Source: Ophioceras dolichostomum (Eukaryota > Ascomycota > Sordariomycetes > Magnaporthales > Ophioceraceae). From it: a stretch of 64,000 bases of DNA. Numbering within the stretch: position 1 is the first letter of the stretch; each line of letters starts with the position of its first letter. The notes under the pieces were generated by a model. It was given only the letters and a program-made list of their open reading frames with translations, was not told where the DNA came from and searched no databases. The stretch spans positions 26,738 to 90,737 of the forward strand of contig PYST01000156.1 of the NCBI GenBank assembly GCA_003049485.1, written 5' to 3'. Position numbers and translations under genes: made by a program. Shown here in pieces: positions 10,104 through 20,466 of this stretch.

Positions 10104-13100
10104 GGCGGCGAGTTATAGGCCGACGTCTATAGCAACCGAGTCGCCGCGACAATGAGGGACGAGAATGATCGAGGAGGAGCCAAGACGTAACGTGGTTATA
10201 AGGGGTCGTTCAAAGTCGGGCTTCGAGGTAAGTAAAGTCGCCCAGCGGTAACTCGAATCGGCTGACTCTGATGCTGGATTCAATGAGGGAATCGGTCAGC
10301 CAAGAACTAAGGGGAAGTGGCTCCGGGTGGAACTTGAAACAGCGCAACAGGAGGCCACTGAACAAAACCCCCGATCTGCCTGAGTGGTACGTGGGTAGGA
10401 GAAAGCCGGTATTTGGGACTATTCGGATCGGAGAATGGGATCGTGTATGGAAGTGACCTTGTGCTGAGGCATCGAACGAACCCACCCAGCTTCGGCTGGC
10501 GGCAAAGGGAGACAGCACCTACCGACTTTGAGGAATGCACCGGCAGAACAATCGCTTTCAAAACGGCACCGGCGACCGAAAGAGGAGAACACTTATGAGG
10601 AGGGGGTCCGGCCTCGAGTAGTATGGGGCTGCAAAGGACGCCGGGCGGTATATGTAGAGAAGGATGAGGATCACGGAGGGAAGAGGGAAACCGGAAAGGG
10701 AATTGCAAACGGTCCTAGCGGGTGGATTATAGGGAGTGACCGAGTCGTGCCGCTAAAGACACATGGGCAGGGACATGGCCGAGTCAAGTTGCTGGAGTGA
10801 GAGTGCGAGCCCGGAAAAGGGACGACGCAGAGCAACGCAACGGACGAAACAAAAAAGGACGAAAAAAAGGGAAAATACAAGACAAGACAGGAAAATAAAT
10901 CACCGAGAAGAGCAAATAGCAGTCGAACCCGTCACGGTACTGGCAAATCGTCCACTCAGAAAAGCGGATTTGAGAGATGAAAAAAAGGAGATTTTCGCTG
11001 CAAGTCAGAGCTCGCCGCCTCTCGTCAGATGCTGCTGGCACGGAAGGGACAAGGGACTGGCTGGCCAGGCTGGGGTCCCACAGCTGGGGGGGCCAGAGAG
11101 AAAGAGGGCCGCGGATTGGCTGGTAGGACGGAATCAACCTATGGTTTCCGTTTTACAGTTGTGCAATTGAGGCAGGCCGGGGGCGAGAAAGCCAGTGCTT
11201 GCAGCGAGCACCCGACAGGTCTGGTGCTTGCAGCGTGCTTTATTCCAGTCAGTCAGGCACCGTCTCCTGTCTCCATCCAGAGAATCAGACACTGTGCGGC
11301 GGCGGGGGTTCCAATTGATTGTTTCGTCCATTGAGGAACTAAACCTCAACTGGAAGGGGCAAAAGAAGAATGCCACCCTCTCTATTCGCCCTATACGCTC
11401 TATTCGCCTGACCGTTTCGACACATCAATTAGAAGATGCCACCAGCCGGCAGGCAGGTAGCATAAAGTCATCATCCTATTCCCTTGCCTACCTCGAGGCA
11501 AGAACCTACTACGAGTGAGGTCGTCCCTCCCTTCGCATTGAGCATTTTGCACCTGTCGAGTCTCGTCGAGGCGAGGCGAAGGCCAACCTTTACGACGATG
11601 TGTGGGTGGGCATCCACGCTTCTCTTACTGTCTGTCTTTCCTGGCATCCATCCCGATCTGGACCGCCACAATAACCACGAGACAAGGGAGACAGGGGAGG
11701 CGAGGGGGTAAGAGGTACCTGCGTTTCGAGTGGCCGCAGCGATCTCGACCCGGCCCCAACCACCACCACCACTACACCAGCTTGCCGTGGGCTTGCCGTG
11801 GTCGAGATCAATCCTCCCTTGCTGCCAGTTCTTTTGGGAACAGCGGGTGGACGCCCTGTGCCCTGTGCCCAAGTGCCCTGTGACGTGGTGCCACGAAGCT
11901 GCCTTAGGTTCCCTGGCTTGGTTGATACCTTCCCCCCCTTTTTTTTCAATTATTTTCAGCCCACGGACGCCAATGAATGATTGAGTGAGCACTGCTGCTG
12001 AACTCCTTCCCCCCTTTCGTTCAACAATCCTGAACCGAGGCCAGTCGTAAAAACAAGGGCGAGTCCGATTCGGGAGCGGGACTTCGCTTGACCCTTCTTC
12101 TCTTTTTCGCACCGTTCTACTCCTACTCCTCCTCCCCCCACCGTCCGTCCCGGGGCTTTTTTGGCGTTCGAATAAGTTGCGCCTTGGCGTGGATGCGGAG
12201 GGACCCATGGACACATCCCGGGCGGAGGAGGGGTTGAGGTCTTGCAGCATACCGGGCGCTAATAAATGCGAACGGTACGTCCGTATTTGTGCAGGACTGG
12301 AAGCAGTACGAAAAGGGAATAGAAGCAAGCAATCAAGATACCACAGTAGAGATAGAGTGCAAAGCACACAGACACACACGCACAATGACAAGAAAGCCTT
12401 CGCCGCTCCGATGCGTTGCAGCTTGCCGTGCGTGTTCGCTGAGAAAGCACCATGGAGGGCTCGATGGCTCCACGGCCCGCCCGCTCTATATGCAGTTATT
12501 CATAGGTCTCGTCTTCATGCCCTCCCATCCCCCCCTCTCTGGCTTATTTGCCCTCGTCATGCACTGTTCACAAGCGGGCAAAATCCCTCCATCACTGGGC
12601 GTATGTCCCTCCCGACCTAACGAGTAGGTGCCAGTATAAGACACGGTGGTGAGCAAAAGGGTGCAGCGTGCATACCACCCAGTGCCCAAGCCGTGAGTTG
12701 CACAACAGCAATCCATCCACCTATAGGAATGGCTCCCATGCGGAGGATGGTGCCGTGTTCTCGGTGGTGGGTGTCGTGTTCGGGTGCACCTGACACACAC
12801 TACGGAAAAAGGGGGCTTTCAAGCTAAAGCTCGCCCGTCGCTCGCTAACGCCTTTCTTAGCATCAGAGCTGCACGCACCCACCCTTGCGAGTCTAGTAGG
12901 TGGCTGGAAGCCGTATACAGGTGGGAAAAGCTAAGGGCCACCAGCAGCTTAGCACCCTCCCGACCCGATCATGTCGAGAGCCTCGCCCTCGCTCCCTGAA
13001 ATGTGGCCGGTATCACCAACATTATCGTGGGACGACAGCCTCTACTCCGTTTGGGCGTAACGGACGTTGCGGTGCTCGCCCGATGTGGATGTGTTCCGAA

Positions 13101-13693
13101 GCAGTAAACCGGTTGCTTGCAGTTGCGATTTTGCTGCCCCCTCCCTGGGAATCGTTTTTCTTGCGCCACCTGCAAGTTCCGGGGGCACGGCTGACGTGCA
13201 TTAAGGAGGCGGGAGAGGAGCTTCATTGTTCTTTTTTGTTTTTTTTTTGCCGAACTCACCCGTTTCTGGTAGGTCGTGATCTCGAGAAGCACGTGCGAAC
13301 CACGACAATTTGTCACTGTGGGAGGGAGCAGCCGTCCACCGAACGGTGGAAGGATTTCTTTCCTGACGCTTGGCACGTACCTTACCACCATGTAGGTGCG
13401 CAACTAGCTCCTTGGGGAACCTATTTACCAGCCCTTCCTCCGCGGCAGAGTACATGTACAGCCTCTGGTGAAGCTCCTTGGAGAGTGAGCGAGGGCTGAG
13501 GCCAAGGGAACATGCCGAGTCTGTGACGCGAGAATTGAGGCTAAACTGCCCACGATTTGTTTCATGACGCTCGTGTGAACGCGGCCTAGAAACTGCTTGG
13601 GCCCTCCTCACGTCTTTTCAATGTCTTTCAATCCTCGGGAAGCAACAAGCAAGGCGTAAACTACCCCTCAGCCGTTTCTCATCGGGCGGCTAC

Positions 13694-13710
13694 AGGTAGG
13701 TAGGTAGGTA
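13694..13710. repeat. GGTA tandem (C)
   Basis: Four tandem AGGT/AGGTA units, of the same word family as the palindromic clusters elsewhere in the window. Confidence 0.55.
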
Positions 13711-14002
13711 TGTTTCAAAATGACCCGATACCCCGAATAAAGAAAATACTCTACTTCGTACAGTTAGAAACATCATCGTGGTCCACACTGCTCCGCTCCA
13801 CTCCGCTCGCAAGTTCTCAGATATACATGAAGAAGTACAAGATCACGGCAGCTTCCGGCTGCCGCCGACTGCTTCCGATGCAAAGCCTGTAGATGCTGTC
13901 GTGCAGAAAATTCGCAAAACGGCTTTTGACCGCTGTTTCGCACCCCTTTCCCCCAAAGCCAAGTCCGTTTAAGCTAACGCCAGCCAGAGAATTACATTGA
14001 AA

Positions 14003-14074
14003 GCGAGGAAAGAGGAGGGGAGGGAGGGAGGCATGGAGGGAGGGACAGAGAGAGAAAGAGGGAGGGAGAGAGAG
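14003..14074 (+). repeat. polypurine GA/GGGA tract with G-quadruplex potential
   Basis: Seventy bases almost purely purine on the plus strand. Bases 14016-14044 carry five G-runs of three or more spaced by A or AGGCAT. It lies 50-120 nt downstream of the ATX2-like stop, so the transcript would carry a C/T-rich 3' UTR. Confidence 0.6.
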
Positions 14075-14122
14075 CCAAAAACAAGAGAAAAGGAGGAAAA
14101 CATTGCACATTGTGCAGCCTCA

Positions 14123-15748
14123 TCAGTGGTGATGGCCGAACTGCGTGAGCAAGGGAAGAAGCATTCCCACGACCGTCGCCAGTGTGTCCCGCATCTGAGG
14201 TCGGGCTTGCTTCCTAGGCGATAACCCTCCGTTCTCTCCCGCGTATCCATTCATGGTACCGTGATGTTCATGGCCCTGGGGACTGTTGTCTTCTTGCATC
14301 GCATGCATCGCGACATAGCTGTGGGCGGGTAATATGTTAGGCCGAGCACGCTTCGCTTCCGCCATCGGACGCCATCGGAGGTAGTGGAACGGTGAGACGG
14401 ATACTTACAGGAATGTGCCCGCAGAGAACAGCAGTAGCATGCCCGTCCACCACTGTCCCGACTCCCCCTCGATGTCCTTGCCGCCAAGGAGGGAGACAAT
14501 TAGATATGTGGTCAGCGCCCCGACAGGAGCTGCGAGACTGAACACAATGAGATGGCCTCTCGCGGCGCGTTTAGAGAGCCCCTGCTTGAGCAGGACAGAG
14601 GTGAGGCCAAAAGCGGCAGGGGCCTTGTGGATCATGATAGCAGCGAAGATGATCAGCCCAAGCTTCATGTTGGCTGTTGTGGCTGATGCCCCCATGGCGA
14701 TGCCATCAGCAGCAGCGTGGATCACCAGCCCCGTCGTTGTCGCTAGGCTCCGGGACTGTTTGGGTGTTGGCGTGAGTGAGCCCAGAAATCCTTCCGTTTC
14801 GTCCTCTCCCGGAGTAGTCGAGGACGCCAGATCGTCGAGGCTGATGTGTCTGGTGGCTGGCGCTGCCTGGAACTGGTCCGTGGCATGACGCGGGAGGCGG
14901 TCGATTAGGAACATGAGTACAAAGCCCAGGGCCAGAGCAAGGCCGATGTAAAATGTAGGCAGAGACGGCTCGTTATGTGGTGTTTCTGCGCCATCTTTAG
15001 GTGCTGGTGGCTTCTCGTCACCCCCAGCCGGACTCGGTGTTCCCGTTCCGACGTCAGCCCTCGGCACTGAGCCCCGCTTGAGGAACGGGCCGCCAATGCG
15101 CAAGAACGGCAGTGACAGCGGAGCACCGTCGTTGGGACCGGGGAGATCCACTGCCTCGGCCCTCTTCTCTACCACAGATACATCCGGCACCGGCCGTACG
15201 GGAACGCCGATCCGCAGAAACGGCACCGGAACAGGTTGGTCTGTGTCCAAGTCCAGGAAGCTTCGCTTCTCGGGTTGTGCCACAGCATCTGCATCGGCGC
15301 CTATACCCCTCCCGGACAACTTGGTCGTCTGTGCCGAGCTAGACGTTCCCAAATATGCAGCATGTCTGCTCGTGTGCGAGTGCGAATGGGGGTCGGCTCT
15401 GGTGGTAGCGATAGCTTCAATCCCTTCAGGGATGATGACGATGAGGGAGGTCCCCACGAGGATGCCAACCCCAATGCTCGATATCAGCCGGAGTTGCGAC
15501 TGCGACAGAGTCAGCGACAGTGGGAGCGCCCCGGCGAGGAAGGACCTGCTTGTTGTGTCAATGTCAAGCTCGCATTGGGACGTAGGACGTAGAAGGGAGT
15601 CGAGGGATCTAGGGAAAGGTCTATCGCAAAACCTACGCTACAGCCATCACCACCTATTTCGCATAGTCAGCGCATGAACACAAGCAAGAGAGGGGAGATC
15701 GGGCGAAGAACTCACACAGAGGGCGAGGAGAAGCAAAAGGCCGCCCAT
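14123..15748 (-). CDS. ZIP-family metal transporter, ATX2/SLC39A9-like
   Basis: Predicted divalent-metal (Mn/Zn) transporter of the Golgi, by similarity to yeast Atx2 and animal ZIP9. Four exons: 15748-15716, a 17-nt microexon 15653-15637, 15545-14409 and 14318-14123, giving 460 residues. The microexon supplies VVMAVA inside the first membrane segment and restores the frame. Eight hydrophobic segments are visible. Segments IV and V carry the metal-site motifs VIHAAADGIAMG and MIHKAPAAFGL. The loop between segments II and III is unusually long (about 130 residues), starts with a His-rich HSHSHTSRH, and holds two PFLRIG units flanked by Lys-Arg pairs. The C-terminus ends FGHHH. Divergent from HAT1. 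The family is secure from motifs IV/V; the ATX2 subgroup rests on the MGG...SFLAGALPLS N-terminus. Confidence 0.88.
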
Positions 15749-16432
15749 GGTTGATGAGTGAGGATGACCTGGTCAATGGGCGAGGGAGAAGGTGACCAGA
15801 TCACCACCGGCAAGTCATCCAGTCGCCACGGCTCCCGCGACGGTGATGGCGCTTGGAGCTCCAACCAGGGGCTGGTATCGTAGAGACTGTTCTAATGATG
15901 CGGTGGACAAATAGTCGTGTATTGGATCGCAAAGTTTCCAGCAAACACAGTCTCCATTCCTACCTGCCGACAGCAACACTTCGAATTGCCTATGAGCCTG
16001 TGAATGATTTCACTTTGGTGGACAGATCCCTTCCTACGACAGGTCTTGGCAGCACGACAGGTAAGCTGGACAGGCCGTGCCACTGAGCTTACTCCCACAG
16101 TGACTTGTGCCTGGCATCCACCAACGGGCGGATTGCCGTTGGCCCGTGCATTTAATTGATTTTCCCACTGTAGCAACCAGAACGCGTGCGCGACAGAACG
16201 CGTGGGATATGTCTTTTCTAGTCAAGCTGCCCCCTCCGTATCGAGTATCGACGACCACCTACGTCGCATTGCGCTTCGAAGCCTTTGCACTCCAAAGAGC
16301 TCTCTGGACACTGAAACGGCCGATCCCAATATTTAATTTGTTGGGAATACTCTTCGGTCTGGTCCATGCAGAACAATCGTTGACTGCATCTCCGACAACA
16401 TAACAGCCAGCATACCTGGGACCTCGATCGCG
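15749..16432. promoter_or_regulatory. divergent promoter ATX2-like / HAT1
   Basis: 684 bp between two start codons. It contains two perfect ACGCGT boxes at 16182-16187 and 16198-16203, about 230-250 bp upstream of the HAT1 start, in a region of otherwise lower CpG density. No gene is supported, although short frames are open. Confidence 0.6.
16182..16203. promoter_or_regulatory. two perfect MCB boxes (ACGCGT) upstream of HAT1
   Basis: Two ACGCGT hexamers start 16 bp apart with GCGCGA between. This is the textbook arrangement of MBF targets. HAT1 acetylates newly made histone H4, an S-phase task. Confidence 0.55.
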
Positions 16433-18049
16433 ATGGCGGAAACCGACGATGCCTGTAAGTCGGCCTTGGCCATATTTCCTTGCCCAGCAACCTCGCACAT
16501 CGCATTCTTACTGATCCTTACTGATCGCTCTTACAGGGACGGAGGACTCGAACAAGGCTCTCGAGATCAGCCTGGTCGTCCCGTCAGAAAAGGGCCAGGG
16601 TTTGGCCACGCTCACGCGGTTCAATCCGAGCTTTACCTACACGATCTTCGGCAATGAAGAGCGTATTTTCGGCTACCAGGGCCTCAAAATCAACTTGAGG
16701 TTTCATGCGAGTGATATGCGACCGCTGCTAGAGATCACACATAGCAAGAAGTTCCGATCAATTGGTGACACGCAGCCGACCGATGTCGCTGGGTTGATGC
16801 GCGAGTCCCTGCCCCAAGGCAAGTTGACTGGTGAATGAGATGATGAATCTGTCCTGTGTTTGGACGCAATGCACTGACAGTCCCCGCCCGGACCACAGTC
16901 GCGTTTGCTAAGAGTCGCGACTTCGAAGCGGCCATTCGCTCACTCCCGTCCGACTGGGTTCCTCCCGGAGAACTGCTCACCGAATTCGGCGCGAAGAACG
17001 GCGGTACCTTCGAGATTCGCAGAGGCTCCCTGGCCGATCCGGCCGTCACGCAATTGGCCTCTAGAACTCAAGTCCTCGTCCCTCTCTTCATTGAAGGCGG
17101 AAGATGTATCATCACCGACCCCGCTCAGATCCAGGACGAGACGCTCGACCGGTGGGAGCTCTTCTGTCTCTATTACAAGCTGCCCGCCTCATCGTCCACG
17201 GACACGCCAGCATACCAGTTTGCCGGCTTTTCGACGGTCTACAAGTTCTTCCCGCTGCCCCGCCATGCGATCACATCTTCGCTGCCAGTACAAGACTCCC
17301 TCGACTTGCCCTCAGAGCCTCTCCCCCTCGCCAATCTCCAGCGCCGCAACCGCATATCCCAGTTCGTAGTCCTACCTCCCTACCAAAATTCAGGCAATGG
17401 AGCCCGCCTCTATCATGCTATCTACAAGCACTACCTCCGCGACCCGAAAATCATCGAGGTCACAGTCGAGGATCCCAACGAGGCGTTCGACGACATGAGG
17501 GATGTCGCGGATCTCACATTCCTCCGAACTACCCCAGAGTTCAACGCGCTGCGCATCAACCTTGACATCGCTATCCCCAAGCGTGGCGCGTCGCCTCGCA
17601 ACATAGTCGACGATGACGTGGCCGAGTCGACCCGCGTCATGTACAAGATCGCGCCGAGACAGTTCTCCCGCGTCCTCGAGATGCATCTGATGTCTAAGCT
17701 GGCCGAGTCGCTGCGACCGAGTCTCACTGACAAGGCGCCGGCCAAATCGACGAAGGCGCAGGAGCATGAATATGACTTATGGCGGGTCTTCGTCAAGCAG
17801 AGGCTATATCGCCACAACAAGGACATTCTGAGCCAGCTCGACCGTTCAGAGCGCATCGACAAGCTCAACGAGACCCTCGGCAGCGTCGAGCTGGAATACG
17901 CGCGTGTGCTGGCCCTGGCCGAGAGGCGGAAGGTCGTTGAGGCCGAGGGCTCCAAGGGCAAGCGCAAGCTGGAGGAGAACAATACTGACACCTCCTCGAC
18001 TGGCAGCAAGAAAGCTCGCGTTGAGGATGTGGAGGACTCCATGACGTAG
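16433..18049 (+). CDS. HAT1: histone acetyltransferase type B catalytic subunit
   Basis: Acetylates free histone H4 (K5/K12) before deposition, normally with a WD40 partner (Hat2). Exons: 16433-16454, 16537-16830 and 16881-18049, giving 494 residues. The first intron splits the Trp codon of MAETDDAWTEDSNKALEIS. The central domain carries the acetyl-CoA motif RISQFVVLPPYQNSGNGARL (near residues 262-281) and the family signature VTVEDPNEAFDDMRDVADL. The C-terminus is charged with a likely nuclear signal (KGKRKLEE and GSKKARVEDVED). Intron 2 has two donors of equal phase: GTGAAT at 16831 or AGGCAAGT (a GC-AG donor) at 16819. The latter shortens the protein by four residues. Two ACGCGT boxes lie upstream. 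Confidence 0.93.
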
Positions 18050-18703
18050 GGCTCGGCGGCCCAAGGGAGAGACGGTGGATAATAACCGCAATCTCAGGAT
18101 GCACATGGGCTGATATGAAGCATAACCCAACTTTCATCTTGCTTTGGAGTTAGAAAAGGGTGTCGGAGGGCAACATATTGGCGGGCGGAGTGAAATTTGG
18201 ACAGATCCAGGAGTTTTTTTCTCTTGTGGAGTTTGGGATCTTCGCGTCTTGCATGAGCAGGATGTCCATGTGAATTTTTTCATAACACAGGTCGCCATCA
18301 TATCGATTGGAAGCCAATCCGGCTTCTTATAGAGGCCGTCGCTACCTGACTCTCAACAGCCATAGGAGACCACATGGTCGCCAGAGTTATATAGCCAGGT
18401 AATAAAACTGTACACTACTTCGTCCATGCTCGGAAATGATTCCAAGGTCCGGGTGAGGAAATTCAAGGCAAAGAGAAAGGAGAAAACTCACTCCTTGGCT
18501 TAACGCGTCACAATCGACGACGTAGACCACAGACTCAAGGCTAGGGAACGAACTCAGTGGCCCTATTATGGAACGACATCAAAATTAGGAGTGGCACTTT
18601 TCGACGGAATGTGAGAGTACAACGCGGTGAGATGTATATGTAGCTTGAGCGTTTCCGTTTTTGGAGCAGAGGTGGTCCAGGTGAAGTGTCTACCATAGAT
18701 CGC
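18050..18703. other. convergent 3' region HAT1 / PRO3
   Basis: 654 bp between two stop codons. No gene is supported. One ACGCGT occurs near 18503, far from any start. Confidence 0.6.
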
Positions 18704-19714
18704 TTATGAGCCCATAAACCTCGTTCCATTCACGCCCTGGACACCCTTCCCTAGCTGACTAGCCACAACTGTAGCCTCCCGAACCGCCCTCGCGACCGTA
18801 CCCCTGACTCGGCCTTCTTCCAGGACCAACAGACCACCAATAGTGCAGCCGCCGGGAGTGCTGACCTTGTCCCTGAGCAGCGCCGGGTGGTCACCGTGCT
18901 GGACCAGGGCGGCAGTGCCCCTCATGGTTTGGGCGGCCATCCTCATGGCCTCGGCGCGCGGCAGGCCCATGGCCACAGCGCCGTCGACGGCGGCCTCCAG
19001 CATGAGGGCGAAGAAGGCCGGGCCGGAGCCGCAGAGGGCGGTCGACGCGTCCATGGTGCTCGCGGGCAGGTAGACGACGTCGCCGATGCGGCGGAAGATC
19101 CAAGTCACCAGGCTGGACGTCGCGGGCGGCAGGGGTGGGTCGGCCGAGGCGATGACGGTCATGCTCTCGCGGATCATGGACGCGGTGTTGGGCATGGCGC
19201 GCACGATGCGGCAGCGGCCGTCCACGTCCGGGTCGTGGTTGGGGACGGCGCCGTGCAGGTACTGCTCGATCTGGGCGACGGTGACGCCGGCGCAGATGCT
19301 GATGAGCAGCTTGCCGTGCAGGGCCTTGGCCATGCCCGGCTCCGAGAGCAGCTCCTGCACCATCTGCGGCTTGCAGGCCAGCAGGATCACCTCGGCCTGC
19401 TGCACGGCCGAGACGTTGTCGTTCTGCAGCACCTTCACCACGGAGCTGTGCGCCCAGAGCGCCGACTTGACCTTCTTGGCGCTCTCGGGCCGCCGCACGC
19501 AGGCGATGAACCAGCTGGGGAGCCGGGCTGGGACATCCTCCATGGGCGTCGAGGTGCCCGAGGACGGCGGGCCCGACGGCGCGGCGGCGAGGATCTGCAG
19601 TGGCTTCGGGCCGGACATCTCGTGGAGAGATGTCAGGATCCCTGACAGGATGGCGATGCCCATCGTGCCACACCCCAAGACCGTCATGGTCATCTCAGAG
19701 CTGCTGTCGTGCAT
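18704..19714 (-). CDS. PRO3: pyrroline-5-carboxylate reductase
   Basis: Last step of proline synthesis: reduces delta-1-pyrroline-5-carboxylate to proline with NAD(P)H. Single exon, 336 residues. The N-terminal Rossmann motif is TVLGCGTMGIAILSGI. ILLACKPQMVQELL and GKLLISICAGVT follow, as in ProC proteins. The C-terminal dimerisation domain carries DASTALCGSGPAFFALMLEA and DKVSTPGGCTIGGLLVLEEG, the P5CR signature. An insertion of about 30 residues (GPPSSGTSTPMEDVPARLP) after the first beta-alpha unit is longer than in bacterial enzymes. Start chosen as the first Met, nine residues before the Rossmann strand. Convergent with HAT1. Confidence 0.95.
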   Translation of the reverse strand: MHDSSSEMTMTVLGCGTMGIAILSGILTSLHEMSGPKPLQILAAAPSGPPSSGTSTPMEDVPARLPSWFIACVRRPESAKKVKSALWAHSSVVKVLQNDNVSAVQQAEVILLACKPQMVQELLSEPGMAKALHGKLLISICAGVTVAQIEQYLHGAVPNHDPDVDGRCRIVRAMPNTASMIRESMTVIASADPPLPPATSSLVTWIFRRIGDVVYLPASTMDASTALCGSGPAFFALMLEAAVDGAVAMGLPRAEAMRMAAQTMRGTAALVQHGDHPALLRDKVSTPGGCTIGGLLVLEEGRVRGTVARAVREATVVASQLGKGVQGVNGTRFMGS

Positions 19715-20466
19715 CTTGACGCCGGGAGGGAGTGTCCAAGACTTGAAAGAAAAAGAAATGTCAACGAATCTTGATCCGTAGTTCTAGGCAGTTCAGGAAG
19801 ACTCCTTTTTTTAAGGAGTTTCAAGTTTCCTTTCCCCCGGAGCTTGGTAGTTTTCACTTACCCGTACGTGGAGTGTCGATAATTTGGTTCGTGGGGTTCG
19901 TTGGGGTGACTGACGACACAGTGATGCCACAAAAACTGACCACCTTCTTTTCTTCTGTGCTTCTTCCTTCACATCAGAAAATAGGCTCTTCAGCAACTGC
20001 TACATTCACAGCTGTACCGGTAGTCTGAAGGTGGTCTCGCCACCGGAGGAGGAAAAAAAAAGTTAACGGGTGACGTATAGGGATGTATTATTTATCGAGA
20101 GAAAAATTAATGGCTTTCGACGTCCGAACTTCGTTTTTGTGAGAGCAAGCCAATAGAATAAGACGTTTCCTCCAGCACCTACTCAGTACAGTTTAGCCTG
20201 GGGCTCCGCTATCGGCATGCTCTGAGTTGTCGGGTGGAGCGTCGAAATGCGGCACAGGGACAGGCTCACGACCACCTGGAGCCACTGTCGTTGATGGACC
20301 ACCAGTGTTGACGGGACATCAAATCATCACTCCCCACACGGCAGAGCCTACACAGGATCGACCGCTTCAGCAAGGGCACCGCCGGTGTCTTCGCCGGATG
20401 CCCAAAGAGTTGTTTTCACCAGATAGCTGTATAGCATCTGTTAGTCCTCGGTAAAGCGGCACCAAA
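19715..20466. promoter_or_regulatory. divergent promoter PRO3 / CTK3
   Basis: 752 bp between two divergent starts. An AT-richer core lies near 20050-20160, with an A-run at 20053-20061. No specific factor site is convincing, and open frames here (for example 20227-20454) look random. Confidence 0.5.

Larger units (their letters stand above)
10104..14122. other. 4-kb region without a recognised gene, upstream of the Cdc4-like gene
   Basis: Lies between the start of the F-box WD40 gene and the stop of the ATX2-like gene, both on the minus strand. It probably holds a long promoter and leader for the F-box gene. Several frames are open, the longest about 306 codons on the minus strand (11471-12391), but their composition (Cys/Arg/Ser-rich, no domains, no splice support) is that of random GC-balanced sequence. 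Visible structure: purine-rich stretches at 10840-11000, a GGTA repeat at 13694-13710, and a GA/G-rich tract at 14003-14074. A long non-coding RNA or a fast-evolving gene cannot be excluded. Confidence 0.5.

Noticed and set aside
11471..12391. 306-codon open frame on the minus strand
   Set aside because: Low-complexity start (repeated Cys-Val), Arg/Ser/Gly-biased remainder, no domain, no splice context; typical of chance open frames in non-coding GC-balanced DNA.
20227..20454. 75-codon open frame upstream of CTK3
   Set aside because: No recognisable motif, Gly/Pro/Thr-rich, sits in the CTK3 leader; at most an upstream ORF.
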